DNA from: Piper betle
Lineage: Eukaryota; Streptophyta; Magnoliopsida; Piperales; Piperaceae
Direction: 5' to 3'
DNA length: 64,000 nucleotides
Assembly (NCBI GenBank): GCA_033002965.1
Contig: JAURVB010013502.1
Location: 80,044-144,043 of the forward strand
The position numbers were made by a program, and so were the translations under genes. Below the pieces are notes generated by a model. The model was not told the DNA's origin, did no database searches, and saw only the letters and a list, made by a program, of their open reading frames with translations. Numbering within the stretch: the stretch's first letter is position 1; every line of letters starts with the position of its first letter. This document shows positions 12,101 through 25,746 of this stretch, piece by piece.

Positions 12101-15100
12101 AATACTGAGCATAAATATTTGGCATTAAGTGGATGTAAATGAAGTTCTTGATAAAGTATGTAGTGTATATGATAAAGGGTTAGAATTTGTTTATGTTGGA
12201 AGCTTTAATGCTCCTTTGTTACACTATATTTGGTTGAATTATGAATGGAATTTTCACAATTATATCTACTATTTAGAATTAATTGTGGAATGATGACACA
12301 AATAATGCTATTGTCCCATGTCTTCTTTGCAACCTATGGTTGATGAGGAACATGAGGAAGACACCTATTTGAGAAGGGCTGAACATCCTAAACATATGAA
12401 GGTTTGCGTAAGAGGACATAAACATAAGAAGCTTCCCAAGATAAGCTCTTAGATGTTTATGTTTTAGCTTTTGTTTAAGCTATTATGAATTAGGGTATTT
12501 TGGTCACCTATTGATTATGCTTTATGCTGACATCCTAGTAGAAGGGTATATTAGTCATTAGAATTTTGTTTAATCTGAGATTATGTCTTATTTAGGGTCA
12601 TCATGTATTATTATTATGATGGATGAAAAGAGAATAAAGAAGTTTAGTTTTACGCCACCTCTCTTTGTTTTCTCCTTCCTTCTTTCTCCTATTTCTTTGT
12701 TGCTATCTCTGGCCTGTCAAAGGCTTGGGATTACAGGAAATTGGACTTTGTCATTGAACTCTTTCTTCCTAATTGTTTGGAGGACAAAAGTATTCATCAT
12801 GGAAGGGGGAGCCTTAGTGCAACTGGTAAGAGTCTGCCATGTGACATGATCTTAGGTTTGAGTACCTCTTGTAAAATGCAAGGTAGAATGTTACAATAGA
12901 TGCTTTATAGTTTAACCCTCCCCCAAGTCCTGTACAATAGATACTTTGTAGTTTAACCCTCCCCCAAGTCCCACACGTGGGGGAACCTCTTTACACTGGG
13001 CCACATTCTTCTTGATACAGACATGAATCTTAAACTAAGGTCTATGTAATTAAAAACAACAAACTTTCGATGGCCTGATGCCCTTACCGATGCCACCCTA
13101 CTCCTTCACAATCATTGATGGAGTTTCGTGAAGATAATAAAATGAAAAAAATACAAACTTTTGTCATCCAACTTTGATTGGTTTCTTGGAGGTGGCAGTT
13201 GCTAGAATGTCGATTTTACATTGTTCAAAAACAATAAGTTGTGATGGTAATATCCAACAATGCTATCAAGACATTTATCCCAAAAAACATACACTATCAA
13301 GATTGCTGCTGAAAGCTAGATAAAATTGAACAAATATCAATAAGTTAGGCAAGTTAATGTAATAAAACATTTTCTACACCCAGAGAGTGAGGTTTTGAGA
13401 TTCCCAAAAATTAAGTTTATATCTAATACTTACGAGGGTAAAATCTGATATATTAGTGAGGGTGTGCTTGTGGATCTTCAACTTAGATTAACAATTTTGA
13501 AGGAATGATTTAGGCACATTAGTTTGCATTGGGGCGAAATCATTATAAATGTTAGCAGAGCTGACCTGAAATTATATTAGATGGTGGCTGGACTAGACGT
13601 GGGCTAGGCTGTTAGGTCTACGAGTTGAAGGTAAGAATTATGAGGATTAAATTTTTTATGGTGGGTAGATTGTGATATCTACCAAATTAGTCTCAAATAT
13701 AATACTTATTGGGGTAAGTTCCATTATATTCATGGAGATGTGCATATAGATCTTCAAGTTGGTTATTCATTTTTAAAGAAATGACTTAGGCCCTTAGTTT
13801 ACACTTGGGCCAGGTTGTTATAGTGATGTTAGTGAAATTAGGCTTCAGAAGTTAATTGGTGAAGTAAAGACTATTATTGCTATTCCTCAAACTATTCTCA
13901 AGTGCCAGCTTGTACTAAACCCAAGAGACAAACCTTTTTGGATGTGAGATGAGTTAGCTATTGGAAATTTACCATAAGAACAATGTTCAGAGTTTGCAAG
14001 AACGTTGTTCAATTCCAATGGGCCCTCCATTGGGTAATAGTTCTTTTGTACTTCAATAGAAAGAAGAGCATTGGTTTAGGAGGCAGATTGTTCATTTTTG
14101 GACATTCCCTTTGCTGCCAAATCTGTATGCAGCTTGCCTGTTTAGTCGTGGCGAGGTTTGCCAATGATTCTCACTATTAAGTCTCCCAGTAACTTTCAAA
14201 TTTTGTTCATATATCTTAGTGTTTTCGTTCATGAGTTTTATCTTTCTGGCTGGTCATGATAATTTTTACAAAGTCCAGATGTGATGATTTCTGGCATATA
14301 GTTAACATATGTGGGATAAGTATGACAGGTTGTAGAAGTGTTCTGCATTTCTCCTTCCAAGCTTGGAAACTTATTTTTTGTTAAATGCTATGCAAATTTC
14401 TCTTCTACTATCAACTTAGTCATCAGCCAAAGCATTCTAGCCAATCAGTGAAACTGTTTGTTACATTCTCACATATGATTTTTCAATATATTTCTGTTGG
14501 GCAAAAGGTGGTGCTCTCATTGCTTTTGATCTACTTGTTTTGTAGATGATGAAGTACTCATAATAAAAAGTTTGACTCACAAAGATTTTAATGCAATGAT
14601 AAAGGTAATGATAATTCTGCTAAGATTGGTATATGTTATGTTATTTTTAGAAGCTCTAGACGTTTGACTCTTTTCTTTGTAAATGTTCAATTTTAATCTT
14701 GAACGAATGTAAATGCAGACCCTTCCAAATCCAGTTTATCTATTTCAAGGAATTGTGTTGAGAAGAGGAGCGAAGGGAACTGGAATGAAATCCATTGAGC
14801 TAGCACTTTCCATGTGTGACATTGTTGACATATATGGTTTCACTGTGGACCCTGGTTATACAGAATGGTTAGTTCATTGATTCTTTTATTTTCATGCGTT
14901 GGTGGTGTTTTGTTTGCCTTTCTATTTATGCAGTTTAAGTTTTTCTACTATTGATAAGGGATACGTTAATGCATGGGTTGCTTATGACTTGCTTGGATTA
15001 GAGATGATTCTATAGAGATACCAGCCATTTCTTGTGTTGAAAGTCAGTCATACTTCACCATCGATACTTTAGGAGTTTTATGGAGCTGGAGTAGTTACAA

Positions 15101-16699
15101 CTAACCCTAATTTCTAGGGATAGGATATACACAGTGTGATTTAAAATTTAAACTCCTCAATATCTAAGAACAGGTCAACACGACCTATAGGTCACATAAC
15201 TAAACTGTACAACTTATGTGACACATAAATTCCAAACATTCTAATATCTTGGTTTTGGGATGGTGTTCCCCTCTGAAGTTCATGTTTTACTATTACAATT
15301 ATTTATTTTTTATTTTTTTGGGGTAGCCTTGACAAGATCTTGGAAAGATTTGGTCTTGAATTGGGTCAGAAAATGGCCCTAATCCTAAAAGAAAACACTT
15401 ACTCATTCTTGCTTTAGGTAGTTAACACGTGACATTTTTTTGTCTTAATATTTACTTTTTCCTAAATTCTCTTGCCTTACAACTGAATTTCTTATGTAGG
15501 ACCCGGTATTTTTCAACTCCTAGAAAAGGACATAATCCCCTGCAAGGAAGAGCCTACTATCAGCTCCTAGAATGCCTTGGTGTAAGAATCTGGTCTCATT
15601 TTGTTATTAAATTCACTATTGTTCCAAATTAGTTGCTGTAGGGTGATACCTCATGTGATTCATTCTGTTTTGCATCAGTAGTTTAGATGCTTGATTATTT
15701 TAGCCCTCTTTATTTTTTGGTCGATACCCAAATAGTGAGCTGAACTGGAGATCTTTAAGCTGTGATACCAAGTTAAACTGTACTTCCCTAGAGCTTAAGT
15801 TGTTTTTGGAGTTCCTACTACGGCTACCGACCACTTAAACTAAGTCCCAGATTAAATTAAATAAAACATATTAAATTATGCAAGTTAGATCCTGCTTATT
15901 GGGTGATATTTTGTTGGGGTTTGGGGCATTTGCAGCTCTTAAAAAACATTGGTCTACTTTCTCTTTCTGGGTTTGTTTGCTTTCTATCAACAATAAGGAG
16001 AGAGCAAAGCTGCAAGATTTTTATATTGTCAGTACAGCAAGCACTACCTTAGTGTTGTTTGATTATTTGAGGACCATTTTTCTCACATAAAATTGTGCTG
16101 TTGGAATTATATTTTCTTTGAAATTATGGATATCATGCCATCTCTTTTACTTAGATTTGTTGTAAAATACTGGCATTTTGGTTTTATAACTGTTCTGTCT
16201 TGGATGAAATTTGATGCAAGGAAATGCTAAAGCTGTTTCTCTTATATTGGGAGTTATTCATGAAGAATAATTATGGTATATTTACTGTGTTTACCTTTTC
16301 CAGGTAATTAGGATTCATTCACCTATGAGGTCCAAGAGAAAACAGGATTGGTCAGATGTGCCAAGTAGAGAAATAATAAATCGTGCCCATTCTGCTGCAG
16401 TACGCTTGAAGCATAATCAAGTCGGTCAACCTGCTCGATTAGGCCCGTTTGGGAGCTGTAAAGTGTGGGCTAGTGTTGGCTCAGAAGGGGCCGGTCCGAT
16501 TTCAGGATCACCTGACATGAGTGATATTCGACAAAAGTCGAATTATAGCAAGTGGGAAGTCCTACAGTTTAAGAATCTAAGGAAGGAGGCTCAACAGCAT
16601 TACATTCAGATGGGAGGTATTTCTGTGTACAAGATGGATGGAAATAAATTGGACGATCTCGTCTGTGTGAAGCATTCGCTACCATCTGCTCAGAGATGA
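9118..16699 (+). CDS. Sialyltransferase-like protein, GT29 family (SIA/MGP2 type), 11 coding exons, one frameshift
   Basis: Coding exons: 9118-9235, 9313-9389, 9709-9795, 9994-10071, 10170-10261, 10355-10556, 11186-11275, 14546-14604, 14719-14867, 15500-15581, 16304-16699. All introns are GT-AG and all phases join, giving about 476 residues, close to the usual plant length. Residues 14-38 form a hydrophobic signal anchor after a basic start, predicting a type II Golgi protein. Sialylmotif L begins [15 protein letters not shown] (C184, exon 6). Motif S is [15 protein letters not shown]...ELALSMCD (C301, the expected disulfide partner). Motif VS is [14 protein letters not shown] (His329). Plant GT29 proteins are linked to pollen growth and cell-wall glycans; true sialyl transfer is doubtful because plants lack clear sialic acid. 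Oddity: exon 7 is 90 nt where 91 are required. After residue 227 one base is missing at 11213-11215, giving a stop five codons later as written. I recognise the family but cannot choose the paralog. Confidence 0.93.
12805..13012 (+). mobile_element. Au-like SINE (tRNA-derived) in intron 7 of gene 1
   Basis: The unit starts gggggagccttagtgcaact, which contains a pol III A-box-like tagtgcaactgg. It is followed about 35 bp later by a B-box-like ggtttgagtacc. Downstream come words typical of Au SINEs: tacaataga, then accctcccccaagtccc, then cacgtggggg and actgggccaca. A 41-bp internal segment (acaataga...aagtcc) is present twice, at 12893 and 12934. Au SINEs are widespread in flowering plants. 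No clean flanking duplication is visible. Confidence 0.75.
13380..13840. repeat. Diverged direct repeat pair in intron 7
   Basis: Two segments, about 13395-13570 and 13675-13840, share the order taatactta, then a gtgaggrtgtgc / ggagatgtgc word, then gatcttcaa, then tttagttt followed by a cattggggc / acttgggcc word. They look like two aged copies of one mobile-element fragment in the same orientation. I cannot assign a class. Confidence 0.4.
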
Positions 16700-18842
16700 C
16701 GTTTATTTGATCTTTCTTAATATGAAGGTGGATACACGCTGATGAACACAAATGGGCATTCTGGTAATCTGTTTTGATTAATCTCTCACGCTAATTTGTC
16801 AGTTAATTTAGGCAAAATAGCGGGCATTTGCAAGGTGCTTGGTGCAAGATTAAGATGTGTTCTTCAATTTGGATGTGGCACGTACTTTTTAACCGCCAAG
16901 ATTGCTAGATGAAAATTCTGAAGCTTGAGAGATCCATAAATTGGCAGTGGGCCGGGTTTCAGATCCAGCAACTATTCCTAGTCCATACTTTTCTACTCCA
17001 CGAGATACTATATCTTAACATTTGCTCGCTGGCTCATTCTTTACCCTTTGGAGTCAAAGTAAAAAAGAGAAGTGGGCGTCTTCTACAATCAAGCAGCAGT
17101 ATCATGAAAGTATTTCAGATACAGTACTATGCAGTTGTTTGGGCTGTTATCGTGAAATTTGTGATTGTTTCCTGGCAATTTTTGCCGTATTATTTTTGTT
17201 TTTTTGGGTTGCATCCAGTTGTCAGAGGTGAGGTCCCTCACTCGAGTTCATTAAAAACCATTACACTGACATACCCTACAGTACGGGTACTATTTTCCTT
17301 GTCAAAAAAAAAGTTGATATTCGGTATTCGTGTTTGTCATGTGCTTTTCATTTTTTAATACTTATATTTCTGCTCAGTGTTCATATTGGATGGCAACAGC
17401 ATGATTAGACCAACCGATGCTTTCATACTATTATTAAAAAAAAAAATCTAACAGCCCATCCTTAGGAACCCTGCACGTTAGCTAAGCCTTTGCTATTAGA
17501 ATGAACGCCATCGAAGGCGTGCTTTTTGCGGGAAAGATTAAGAAAAGCTTAGTCTACATAGACTACACCTACGGGAAGGGAATACTTCTCATTCTTGTTG
17601 TTTCTTATATAAAAATTGCGTTTTTTGTTTGTGATATAAACTATGTTGGGGCTTGTGTGGTTCAAATCAGATAGTACGGATTGTAAATCGGTGACAACGA
17701 CAACACCTTCTTAGGTTGCCCCTCTATTGACTGCCAATCAACGCTGCTCTTCGTCGGTGGTCCACCGCTTCTTTGAATGCTACCATGCCCTGCCCGGGTA
17801 TCTGACTTGGCTATTTGACCATTTGGATGTGTCGTCGTTCCTATCAAACTTAAAATGGTTGTAAGTTCATCATTGATGGTCATTTTATTAAGGTCGTTCC
17901 TGGAAGGGGACGGGCTGGACGATGACAAAACTTGCCAAGTAATTGATAAATGATTGGAAATTTTTAGCCACGTCTCGGTTATGATTTGATTAATTAATTA
18001 TTACATTCTATTTTATATAAATAAGTATAAAAAAATTTATAAAATATTATATTTAAAGTATAATATCTGATCAAGTTGAACTAGGCCAAACATAGATGTG
18101 CTCGTTTGATTGAAGGAGGAATAAAACTTCAGTTTGAGATAAATTTTGTTGAACATCGAATCAATTTGAGTTTGATTGAGGAAAATAGACTTTAACCTTG
18201 CAATAATTATACGTCAAATATTTTGTTAGTGTGCAAAACTATTTTATTATTATGTAAAATATCATTATGAAATGATTTTTAAGTAATTTTTTATATTTTC
18301 TATTATGTTAAGTGATTATATAAAACCATATAAAATATTATCCTTAATGTATAATAATGAGCTTCAAGTCGTGTTGAATGAAGCCAATCAGGGGGTGCTT
18401 GAATTCACTTGATTTGAATACAAGCGAACTTCAGCTTGAGCTAAATTTACTTGAACATCTAGAGAATTTAAATTTGATCGAGATGTTAGTACCCCTAAGC
18501 AAAGATACCAACGTAAAAATGAATCACTTGGTGGGCATGTATAAAACTTGAAAAATAATCTTTACTAGGGTAATTACCCAAATAAAATAACTCCATTTAT
18601 TTACTAAAGCAAAAAATTGACAATTTTCGTAGTTTGATTTTAGTTTATGCAAGTAATTAAAATTATTTTAGAAGAGTATATTTTGTTATATGGGTAATTT
18701 TGCTAGTTGATTATTGTTAATTATGTGGTTTATTTTTTGTAAGGATTATTGGAGGCATGCCTAAATATATGTCAAAATTATGTTAAGGGAATGGATGTTT
18801 TATCCTGACAGATATGAGGAACAAAATTGTGTTAGGGTTAGG
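16700..18842. other. 3' flank of gene 1 and AT-rich spacer
   Basis: 16700 to about 17450 is the probable 3' untranslated region and terminator area; no single polyadenylation site stands out. 17450-17940 shows no conserved coding signal. 18060-18190 and 18360-18490 are diverged direct repeats sharing gaacttcagyttgag...aaattt.yttgaacat words, likely relics of one MITE-like family. Nothing else is recognisable. Confidence 0.4.
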
Positions 18843-20576
18843 GGACAACTCAAATCCAGTTCATTCAAGAACTAGATTAGTTATGTTACGATTAAATCAA
18901 GCCACATATAAATCGACTAATTTAAAAGACTAGAACGAGAATCAGACTAAAGCAACCCTCTTGGCGTTTCAAAAAAGGAAAACACCACTAAATGCACAAC
19001 GAACATTCAACCGGAAAATTATAAATGAATGAATGCACGCAATAACCTAATAAGAAACTACATGCATGATATGACATGAGAACACCCAACATGTAACAAT
19101 AACCATAACATAAATGGATAAAGAAGGGAATAAATACATCAAAAAAAGTGCTGAAGCTGGAAATGTGAATGTCTCATTGAGAGACTTGATATCAAGTATC
19201 ATCTAATGATGCAAAAGTTGGTTAGAACATAAATTACAATATATCAAATAATACATATAAGCTCACATCAAACATAGTCAAAAGCTTAAAAGAAAAATAA
19301 TGGCGCGTTGAGCACAAGTATTTGTAGCAAGTATCTGCCCTTTCACTAAAGTTGATCCAACACAGAGAAAAATAAGACCTACATATATAATAGGAAAAAT
19401 ATCAATGAGTGTCACTGGTCAGGAAAAATAGCTAATACAAACTAACAAGTGAAAACTGATTTCTACAAAGAAGGAAAACCGATATATACATATATATATT
19501 TCTAAGAAAATACTTAAAGGGTATCTACTGCAGAGCCATCAAGCTATAGACAAGATAGCATACAAACTAAACTGGTGTTGTGCCACTCTCGACAAATACC
19601 TCTCACGACAATATCATATAACTGGTTTTACTCTTGAAAAACGTACATATCCTAGGCCTTCTCCAAACTTCCATATAACACCTGGCTCAGGACACAGAGG
19701 CCGAAGACTATCAAGTAGTCGCCTTCAATACATTCTGATACTACAAGTCTAGACATGAGTTATACACAAAAATAGTCATCTCCTCCACGCTTCCATAAGT
19801 GTGAGGAAGCTTAAGACGTAGAGATGTCAAGATCCTTCGTAAATAGAACAACCCTCTCACTAATTCAATGCCCATTATGGCCTATACATGCGCTTGCTCA
19901 AGGTACATATAAGGCCAAGTCCACCAATTCTTAGCTCATTGAAAACTTGATGAAAACTATATATAGGGCTAGGTGTAGAATCATGTAAGTAGGCCCAAAT
20001 GTAACATGAGGTGGAACTAAGTTAAAAAACAAAACGAGGTATCTCATCCTTGAGGGTTATTAATCACAAAAGAAATAACGTCTAGATAGCTTATGCTAAG
20101 TGGGGGTCAAATAAAATAACCACTTAACACGTCCTACAATTTGGAAATCAAAACCACAATGGAATATAGTGATAAAGCTAAGAAGAGTCATTATTGTAAC
20201 ACCTTGATTTTGGTTCACCTAAGAACTGAATTAAAAATATTACGATTGAGTCAAGTCATGCTTAAATCAATTAATCTATGAGACATGAACGAGAAAATGG
20301 ATTGAAATAACCCTCTTGGTGCCTCGAGAATGGAAGACATTATTAAATATACATGAAAACACATCACATTAGATGAAAGTACGAAAGAAAACAACGACGT
20401 ACTGAGCTCAAGTGTGTATAGCATCTATCCATCCTTCCATCAAAGCCGACCCAAAACATGAACTCAAGACATACATATATAATAAGGAAAATATCAGTAA
20501 CGAGTGTTAGTGGTTCGGCAAATAACGAGTACAAACTGGCAAGTAGAATTTGATATTCCATGAGGAAGAAAAACCA

Positions 20577-20586
20577 TATATATATA

Positions 20587-20630
<44 letters not shown>
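20577..20630. repeat. (AT)n microsatellite
   Basis: About 54 bp of almost pure TA dinucleotides lie within R1 element C. Comparable TA runs occur at 25706-25744, 27074-27109 and 37471-37511. Confidence 0.9.
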
Positions 20631-20632
<2 letters not shown>

Positions 20633-21412
20633 TTCATATAAACTCTCAAAGGGCATCTAATGAGGAGTCATTAAGATGTAGTTTCGATAGCATCCTGAAC
20701 TAAACTAGTGTTATGTCACTCTCGGCATTAACTGGTTCCACTTTCAGTAAAAAGCACACAACCTAAGCCCTCTCCAAACCTCTACATAATGCTTGGCCAA
20801 GAGCACAATGACTGAGTACTCGCAGGCAGTCACCTTCAGTACCTTTTGATACCACAAGTCTAGACATTCATTGTACACAACAATACCCATTGACTTCACA
20901 CCTCTCCGAGTGTGAGGAAGCTTAAGATGTAGAGATGTAGGACCCCTCACAAATGAGGAACCCTTTCACTAATCTAGAGCCCAATGTGATCTGTGTATGG
21001 CCCCAGTCATGGTATACCTGATGTCAAATACACCAACTCTTGGCTCACTAAAAACTTGATAAAAACTATATATATATATAGCTGGGAAGGGAATCATATA
21101 AGTAAGCCCAAAGGCAACATGATGTAGATCTAAGTTTGAAAATACAAAAAGGGATCTCATCCTTGAGGGTTATTAATTACAGAAGTACGATACGTCTAGA
21201 TGGCCCATGTTAATTGGGTTCGATAAAATAACCGCTTAACATATCGTATGATCTAGAAACCAAATCTACAATAGAATAAAATGGTAAATTTGAGAAGAGT
21301 CATGACATCACATCTACGGCAAGCTCAAACTCTAGAACCTAAATTGGAACCCACTGTTAAGTAAGAGACTGACAACTCTATATGATGCATGATTTTGGTG
21401 TGTGCTCACATA

Positions 21413-24400
21413 TGTAAAACCCACGACTCAAGTCAGGGTTTTATAGTCATTAACCGATTGGTTTGACTATTTATTTGAGTCGATTCAGTGTTCAGATTAC
21501 GTGTGATGGGCTATGGCCGACCGAGTGTACGTGCTATGAAGGTACATGTATACCCGAGTATATGATGATAGTGTCAAATACGCAATAGGAGACTGAGTTA
21601 TTAGTAAATATGAGAGTATGTTATTATGATGTTATTTTATTTTTCTTAGTAGATTGTAGAAATTAGATTTAGGCCGTTTATTTTATTAGGATGCATTGGT
21701 TAGAATTTTTAGTTGGGTTGGTAGTTTTTTTAGAGCATGTCGTTCGACGGACGTCAAACTTATTTTATTCCATTTTTATTTTTTGGCTCGCATTCATGAT
21801 GTGTTTGACTTGTTTGGACAACCTTTAGATATGTGTAGGAATCTTTAGTAATCATTTTACACTTAATTTGTCTTATCTAGTTGAGTGTAAAATTTAAGAA
21901 GAAAAGAAAACACAACGTTTTACCCAAACCTGACTCTTTCTTCTCCAACCGACTGATCACAACCCTCCCATGTTCTTGACGCGCCGTCGCCAGAGGCACA
22001 CTACCAGCAGCACCACTGCCAGCCACCACGCTACAATCGCCTAGCCTCCCTCCTCCTTTCTTCTCCACCTTCTCCTTACCCCTTCCCCTATTCGTTGCCA
22101 CCCTCCCTGCCCTTGTTTTCTTGCAGCAACACCATTGGTCGCCACTATCCATCTAGCCCTCCTTGCCAACCTTTCTTCCTTCATTTCCCCCTCTTTTCCC
22201 TTTCCCTCTCCTCCACCTAGTTGCTCCTTTTCCCCCTTTTACTTGGCTGTTGGCTGCACCACTACTGCTGACCTAATTCCAGCCAGTGGCCACCCATCTA
22301 ACCTTTTCCCCCACTTAGCCCCTTCCTAGACCTCCTCTTCACCGTGCGGCAATCATTGCCGCTACCCCTCGACACCAACAGCAGTCGTGGCCACCGCCGC
22401 CACCGTAGCCAATTTGATTCCAAATCACGATGAAATGCACATTACCCTTCCAATTTTAGATTTTTAATTCATATCATTGCGTATATCATTCATAATTTTT
22501 GTTAGTATATTAATCTTGTAATTCATGATATTTGTAAGTTGAATTGTTAATTTCTTCGGTAATTTCACGAATGATAGTGTTTAATAATAATTTGACTTAT
22601 TTGAATATGAATTTTTAGAAAATTGATAATATTTACAATTGTGAAAATTTTCATATTAGTGTTATAATTATGTCAGTTAAGTATTTAGGTTAACAAAATT
22701 AATTACATATAAAATGTCATAATTAAGGATTAGTAAGCATAATTCAAGGTAAAATAGTATAATTGGAATTAGTAAACTTATTTAGGTGTAAAATATCATA
22801 AGTAGGGTTACTGAGCTAATTAAATGAAAAATATCTTCATTATGGTTACTAAGCTAATTATATGTGGATTTTTATCAAATGGATCATGTTGTGTAGCATA
22901 TTTTGTTTTGATATTAGAAGTGTGATCATGCTCATAATCATTCGTTTCATACATGCATCACATAGTTAGCATGGATATTAGTGTGTAGTTTGATTATGCA
23001 AGTGTGAAGTAGGAGCTAACTTCTTGGAGCTTCTACATTGTTTGTAGGACTCACTTTAACATCCCAAAATTTCGGTCTAGTGGCCGACCGAAATGTGATG
23101 TTAAAAATTCATAAAGTTAATAATTTTACTACAATCGTACAAACTTCACATAAGCAAATTTGAAAAGAATAGGCTGGAACAACTTAACGACCAATGAAAA
23201 TCATACATACATATATAATCATACATACTTTGTTAAAATATACAATGACACCACGCATAGCGCAGACAAGTCAATGGAGCATACATTGTGTCATAAACAT
23301 ATGCATGTACGAGAATCTAGTCGACGGTAACATGTCTGTATAGTAAGATCATATAAAAAAAACATATATACGCATACCCATAAGTATTGGTGCATGAGCC
23401 AACATGACAATCCATGACTAATAAATCAAACTAGAAATTTAATAATACAGAGAAGCACACATAACATATAAATATAAGTGTTGGTGCATGGGCTAACATG
23501 GTAACCCATGACCACTCAATTGAACTAAAAATCTAGTAACAACTTGATAGAAGAAAATATGCACTTCAAAGTATGGTTGACATACAAGCATGTCGACGTA
23601 TAACCAACTTCAATGACAAATTCCAACAAACTTAGGAACCAACGATCATGTTGAAAAACTCATCCAAGGTAGTTGTTTCACAAAAGTTCCTCCCACTCTC
23701 TTGGTTGAGAAGGATATGCTTATATAGACATAGTTTGATACATAAAAATGAAAAAGTAAGTAATGAAAGGTCATAATAAATAAGTCATAAATACATTCAC
23801 ACTCTACAATAATGAGATACAAAAAGACAATAAATAAAGAATCCATAAATATTATTAAATTACATTAATATAATAATATTTAAGATTCATTTTGATATAA
23901 AATAACAGAATTATTTTTGGGGTTTTACACTCACATTTTGATTTGTTGTTCTATTCCATCGCTGCTTTGTTTTGTAGTTCATAGGATGCGTTGAGTGGTA
24001 GGTTTATTAGATTCTACTTAACATGGGTTATTTATAAGTAATGTTTTCCGGATCCCTCGAGGATGAGATCCCTTGAGCTATTTTAAAAACTCAAATCCAC
24101 AACATATTGCCCTCGGGCCTATTTATATAAATCCCTTTCTAGCCATATAATATAGCTTTATTGGAATTTTTGGTGAGCCAAGAGATGAAGGAATGGACTT
24201 AATACATACCGTGAGAGGGCACATGCGTAAGTCACATCAGGCTCTGGATTGGTGAGAGAGTCATTCCATTTCTGAGAGATCCTAATAACTCTACGTTTGG
24301 AGCTTACTCACACCCAGAGAGGAGTGGAATATATGAGTATTGTTATGTACAGTACATGTTTGGATGTGTGATCAAAGGGTATTAAAGGCACATGCCCGAG

Positions 24401-25378
24401 AGTACTCAACCTTTGTGCTTTAGGCCAAGAGAAATATGGAGGATTAAAAAGGGCTTAGGATAATGATTTTTTTCCCTAGAGTGGGACTATAAAATGAGAA
24501 ATGCTGAGAGAGGCACAATGCTAGTTAGTTCAGGATGGTATCTAGTCTACATCTAGATGGTCCCTTAGTAGTAGCCCTTGGAGTGTTTAGCAAAAGTATA
24601 TGATTGTTTTATTTTACATGATAGTTAGCTCTCATTTGCTAGTTTGATATTTAATTATTTCCGGACCAGTGACAACCGTCGTTGATGGTTTTCTATTATC
24701 TATATAGGTGAAGAACAAGAATATGACATGTCGGCCTCGACAGAAGAGCAGTGACTGCATAATGCATACACACCGACTCAGCACGATCTATTTGATCTGT
24801 TATATGATTTTAGTTATGATGTATCATGATGAGACAAATTGTACTATACTGAAATTACTTAAAACTATTTAGAACGTTATGACAAATGTGATAGATGACA
24901 AAATGAGTAAAGACCTAATTTATGAATATGATTTTAAGAATATGACAATTGTGAATGTTAAGATGAACACATGGGTCAAGACTGAGATTATGTTATGATA
25001 TTGTTGTGATAGCTTTGATATATTATGAAATGAAAGTTTTATCTTATGTTGTTATGTATATAAATACATATAAAGGTATTGTTATTTGACAAGTTGGTCC
25101 CATTATTACATTTTTAGGAGAAACTATATCTATTTTATTTTAAAATTTCTATAATTTTATCATGAATTAATTGATTTTTTTAATAAGATTTTTTGTCATG
25201 ATATTCATGTAGTATTCTATTAGGAGATGCATTTCATGCATGCATTTATTGTGCATTTTAGGTATTTTTTCTTCCATCTTGAGACATCGAGAAGATTTCG
25301 TCTATTTTTTTGGTTGGGTCAACCAAATTAATTTAGAACAAGAGATGGTTTAGTCCATAGTAACAATTCCAATTCAGT
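21413..25378 (+). mobile_element. R1 element D, inserted in C and carrying a solo LTR
   Basis: The element starts tgtaaaacccacgactcaag at 21413, immediately after C sequence ends at gtgctcaca. It follows the R1 order on the + strand: a GC-rich block (21950-22430), ggagcttctac (23026-23036), a cctcgaggatgagatccc segment (24056-24073), and the aggagatgcatttc end zone. Its final GTTACA terminus is not intact, so the right edge near 25378 is approximate and probably deleted together with part of C. Confidence 0.55.
23055..23929 (-). mobile_element. Solo LTR (875 bp) with 5-bp target duplication
   Basis: The sequence ctcac precedes it (23050-23054) and follows it (23930-23934). The termini are tttaacatcccaaaatttcg and ggggttttaca, an LTR-like pair in which the outermost TG has decayed to TT on one side. 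Removing the unit restores continuous R1 sequence (gtaggactcac + attttgattt), as seen in other copies. There is no internal domain, so this is a solo LTR or a very small LTR-derived element. Confidence 0.8.
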
Positions 25379-25691
25379 GGAAACTGGCAAAGAAAATGTC
25401 CTCTACAGTGGCCAACAAGGTGGCGCTGGTGTCAGAGCTAGGCCTGGGTCGATAGCCAGTTGTGAGCTGGTCACAATGGTGCCATACCAGTGGTCGAAGT
25501 GTGAGCCGCAGTCTCACCGGCGACAAGCCGAAGTGGCAGCAATGCTAATAGTGAAAATAATCTGAAAATACGTGAGAAAATCTCCTGAAATCTGGTTGGC
25601 CAATGATAAGGTCGACGTGGACCATCCAAATCTTGCCATGTGGCATAATTTCAATGTTTGACAGCTCGTGGGCCTAGTGGGTCTACTTGGG

Positions 25692-25746
<55 letters not shown>

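Larger units (their letters stand above)
11276..14545 (+). other. Large intron 7 of gene 1
   Basis: This 3.27-kb intron lies between donor gtgagg at 11276 and acceptor ttgtag at 14545, and is by far the longest in the gene. It carries the SINE at 12805-13012 and the diverged repeat pair at 13380-13840. The remainder is AT-rich with no other coding signal. Transposon insertion accounts for only part of its length. Confidence 0.8.

Noticed and set aside
16909..17358. 149-codon frame downstream of gene 1
   Set aside because: It lies in the probable 3' untranslated or flanking region, has unstructured hydrophobic content, and shows no splice or domain support.
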